Shown here: positions 6,464-7,610 of the stretch, one piece after another | Position numbering within the stretch: the stretch's first letter is position 1 | Layout: the number at the start of each line of letters is the position of its first letter | Source: an uncultured Peptococcaceae bacterium | Lineage (GTDB): Bacteria; Bacillota; Desulfotomaculia; Desulfotomaculales; Desulfallaceae | Reading direction: 5' to 3' | DNA: 7,610 nucleotides | Assembly: GCA_913064925.1 (NCBI GenBank) | Contig: CAJYBN010000136.1 | Span: forward strand, 1-7,610 | Program-made: the position numbers and the translations under genes | Notes under the pieces: model-generated | Told to the model about the DNA's origin: nothing | The model's database searches: none | The model's input: only the letters and a program-made list of their open reading frames with translations

Positions 6464-7096
6464 TTAATGTTTAATGTTGCCTAGGTCAGGGTTGGGTGGT
6501 GGTTTGGACTCCGAATCCTGCCCTGGCTGATCAGATACCCGGTCCGGTTCTGCCGACTCCCCCGGTTCTCCCTTGGCCTGCTGCCGGGCCTGCTTTTCTT
6601 TCAGTTCCCGGAGAGAGTTGACGCCGGTGCCGGGGTCCTGGGTGCCGTTGTTTACGTTCAGGTTGAGCTTATCATTAAACATCCCGAAATGCCGCCCCAG
6701 GAGCTCCAAGGCCTTCATCTTGTCATTAAGCTTTATTTTTATCCCGTTCTGGGTCTCTGACACCTCAGAGAGAATGGTACCATCAACCTTGTCAAAGTCT
6801 TCAATAAATACCTGATTACCTTTTACCTTGACAAACTTTTTTATATCAGCAAAGCCGATCTTGGCCAGCTGCTCAATGATCATCTCCTGGGTAACTTCGA
6901 TACGTTTCTCCCGTTTCTTCATGGACTCCTGGATGGCTTCCTGCACTGTAGTTTTCTGTAGCAACTGATAACCGATTTCAGATGCCCTATTTGCACTATA
7001 CCCAGCCCGGATGGCGGCCTGTGTGGCATTAAGGTCAACCAGGTACTCTTTGACAAACATTCTCTGCTTAGGAGTTAATTTATCTTTCTTCGCCAC
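6464..7096 (-). CDS. terS: Phage terminase small subunit (XtmA-like)
   Basis: TerS binds the packaging-start site on phage DNA and loads TerL. The first 60 residues (AKKDKLTPKQRMFVKEYL, then NATQAAIRAGYS and a following helix) are the DNA-binding helix-turn-helix of the Terminase_2 family and are nearly diagnostic. The middle (about 65-140) is the helical/beta oligomerisation part, with EMIIEQLAKIGFADIKKF and KMKALELLGRHFGMF. The last 50 residues are Pro/Gly/Glu/Ser-rich and probably disordered, a usual site for TerL contact. I chose GTG 7096 (210 residues): AGGAGG at 7110-7105 is 8 bases upstream, and the protein then begins like relatives (AKKDKLT). The GTG at 7120 adds eight residues but places that ribosome site inside the gene. 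TerL should follow directly; here about 1.9 kb intervenes. Confidence 0.92.
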   Translation of the reverse strand: MAKKDKLTPKQRMFVKEYLVDLNATQAAIRAGYSANRASEIGYQLLQKTTVQEAIQESMKKREKRIEVTQEMIIEQLAKIGFADIKKFVKVKGNQVFIEDFDKVDGTILSEVSETQNGIKIKLNDKMKALELLGRHFGMFNDKLNLNVNNGTQDPGTGVNSLRELKEKQARQQAKGEPGESAEPDRVSDQPGQDSESKPPPNPDLGNIKH

Positions 7097-7104
7097 CGCC
7101 ACCA

Positions 7105-7110
7105 CCTCCT
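7105..7110 (-). promoter_or_regulatory. Ribosome binding site that sets the terS start
   Basis: AGGAGG on the minus strand, 8 bases before GTG 7096. Several overlapping GTG codons (7105, 7102, 7096) follow it, and only the last has ideal spacing. Confidence 0.7.
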
Positions 7111-7128
7111 GGTATTTCACATGAAATA

Positions 7129-7188
7129 ATAAAACGGGCCGTGTTTCCCTCGCTGTAATGCAACGGTGTTTCCCTGGCCCGCTTTTAT
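7129..7188 (-). repeat. Hairpin enclosing a 10-bp direct repeat, upstream of terS
   Basis: ATAAAACGGGCC (7129-7140) pairs with GGCCCG-C-TTTTAT (7176-7188): 12 pairs with one bulged base and a 35-base loop. The loop begins and ends with the same GTGTTTCCCT (7141-7150 and 7166-7175). On the minus strand the stem is followed by TTTTATTATTT, so it may end the regulator transcript. Its place just before terS also suits a packaging-site (cos/pac) or TerS-binding element. The sequence does not decide between these. Confidence 0.6.
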
Positions 7189-7198
7189 CCCCCGTAGT

Positions 7199-7576
7199 TC
7201 ACGGGTGCCTGCTACTATATTGATACTTGCTCATCGTAATATTACCACAGTTTTTCCGTTTATAGTGCGTACTTTTTGCGTACTTTTCTGTTTTAGCCAG
7301 GGAATCGGCAACCTTAAATACTATTGTCCTGTGTTTTTTTCGAATTGTTGGCTCAGAAAAATTCATCAACTTACCAATCGCATAATTACTCCGCTTGTAC
7401 AAATATCGGTGTTCAATAATCTGTTTCTCATCATCATCCAAGCGCTGCACCACCGCATCAATCCCCGCAATCTCCTCTTCCAACCGGCTAACGCGAAGCC
7501 TGAGTCTCCACTCCCACCGGCGCAACTCCAAGTACCGGGCCTGCAGTTCAAACAGCAGCATGTCATACTTGGCCAC
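7199..7576 (-). CDS. Phage late-gene transcription regulator, ArpU/RinA-like HTH (5' end uncertain)
   Basis: The product is about 125 residues. An N-terminal amphipathic helix/coiled coil (about 5-50, many Leu/Arg/Glu) precedes DDDEKQIIEHRYLYKRS. Then comes a sigma-70 region 4-like helix-turn-helix, YAIGKLMNFSEPTIRKKHRTIVFKVADSL (about 64-93). The 'E..II..RY......Y..I...l..S..T..' layout is that of phage late activators of the ArpU/RinA type, which sit just before terS and turn on packaging and structural genes. GTG 7576 has GGAGG about 5 bases upstream, but the same frame stays open to the right edge, so the true start may lie outside the window. The C-terminal 30 residues are basic, and their DNA contains a tandem 11-bp repeat. 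The family is assigned from pattern only; a plain sigma-like factor is the alternative. Confidence 0.75.
   Translation of the reverse strand: MAKYDMLLFELQARYLELRRWEWRLRLRVSRLEEEIAGIDAVVQRLDDDEKQIIEHRYLYKRSNYAIGKLMNFSEPTIRKKHRTIVFKVADSLAKTEKYAKSTHYKRKNCGNITMSKYQYSSRHP
7266..7287. repeat. Perfect tandem 11-bp repeat in the 3' end of the regulator gene
   Basis: TGCGTACTTTT occurs twice head to tail (7266-7276, 7277-7287); the minus strand reads AAAAGTACGCA twice. The unit is not a multiple of three, so the copies encode different residues, and the 11-bp pitch puts both on about the same face of the helix. It could be a binding site for the regulator or another late-promoter protein. Confidence 0.7.
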
Positions 7577-7610
7577 CGCATCCTCCAGCCCCTCCGCCTT
7601 GCCGGCCGGG

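Noticed and set aside
6463..6476. Tandem TTTAATG at the terS stop codon
   Set aside because: A 7-bp low-complexity AT repeat, short enough to be chance, with no pairing or context that suggests a role.
7366..7581. Minus-strand 71-codon frame starting ATG 7581, overlapping the regulator
   Set aside because: It is Cys/Trp/Met-rich and in another frame than the HTH protein. The GGAGG serves the regulator GTG at 7576 better.

Overview
This window is part of a tailed-phage (Caudoviricetes) genome, most likely a prophage in a Gram-positive anaerobe of the Bacillota. I infer a Clostridia host of the Peptococcaceae/Desulfotomaculum kind from the strong AGGAGG-type ribosome sites, GTG/TTG starts, moderate GC and the style of the proteins. 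No host gene is visible, so both host and lysogenic state are inferences.

The main cluster is on the minus strand and reads right to left. It holds a late-type HTH regulator (7576-7199), terminase small subunit (7096-6464), a tyrosine recombinase (6270-5401), terminase large subunit (4558-2969), portal (2976-1495) and a MuF-type minor head protein (1495 to the left edge, incomplete). The regulator would switch on late transcription. TerS and TerL recognise and cut the DNA and pump it through the portal. The MuF protein sits at the portal inside the head. TerL and portal overlap by 8 bases, and portal and MuF share one base (TAATG), so these three form a coupled operon.

Two things break the standard pattern. 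First, about 1.9 kb lies between TerS and TerL, which are normally adjacent. It contains the recombinase plus two AT-rich genes on the plus strand: a small PD-(D/E)xK-nuclease-like protein and a zinc-ribbon protein. This looks like an accessory insertion. Second, the MuF protein runs past its head domain into a C-terminal region of lower GC with a zinc-metalloprotease signature (HEAGH, residues 471-475). That architecture fits the phage-borne MuF polymorphic toxins. The toxin end, and any immunity gene, lie beyond position 1.

Non-coding structure sits at three places. One is a set of related 15-17 bp boxes plus an extended -10 promoter upstream of the recombinase. The second is a hairpin enclosing a 10-bp direct repeat just upstream of TerS. 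The third is a perfect tandem 11-bp repeat at the 3' end of the regulator gene. No tRNA, rRNA, CRISPR array or conventional transposase was seen.
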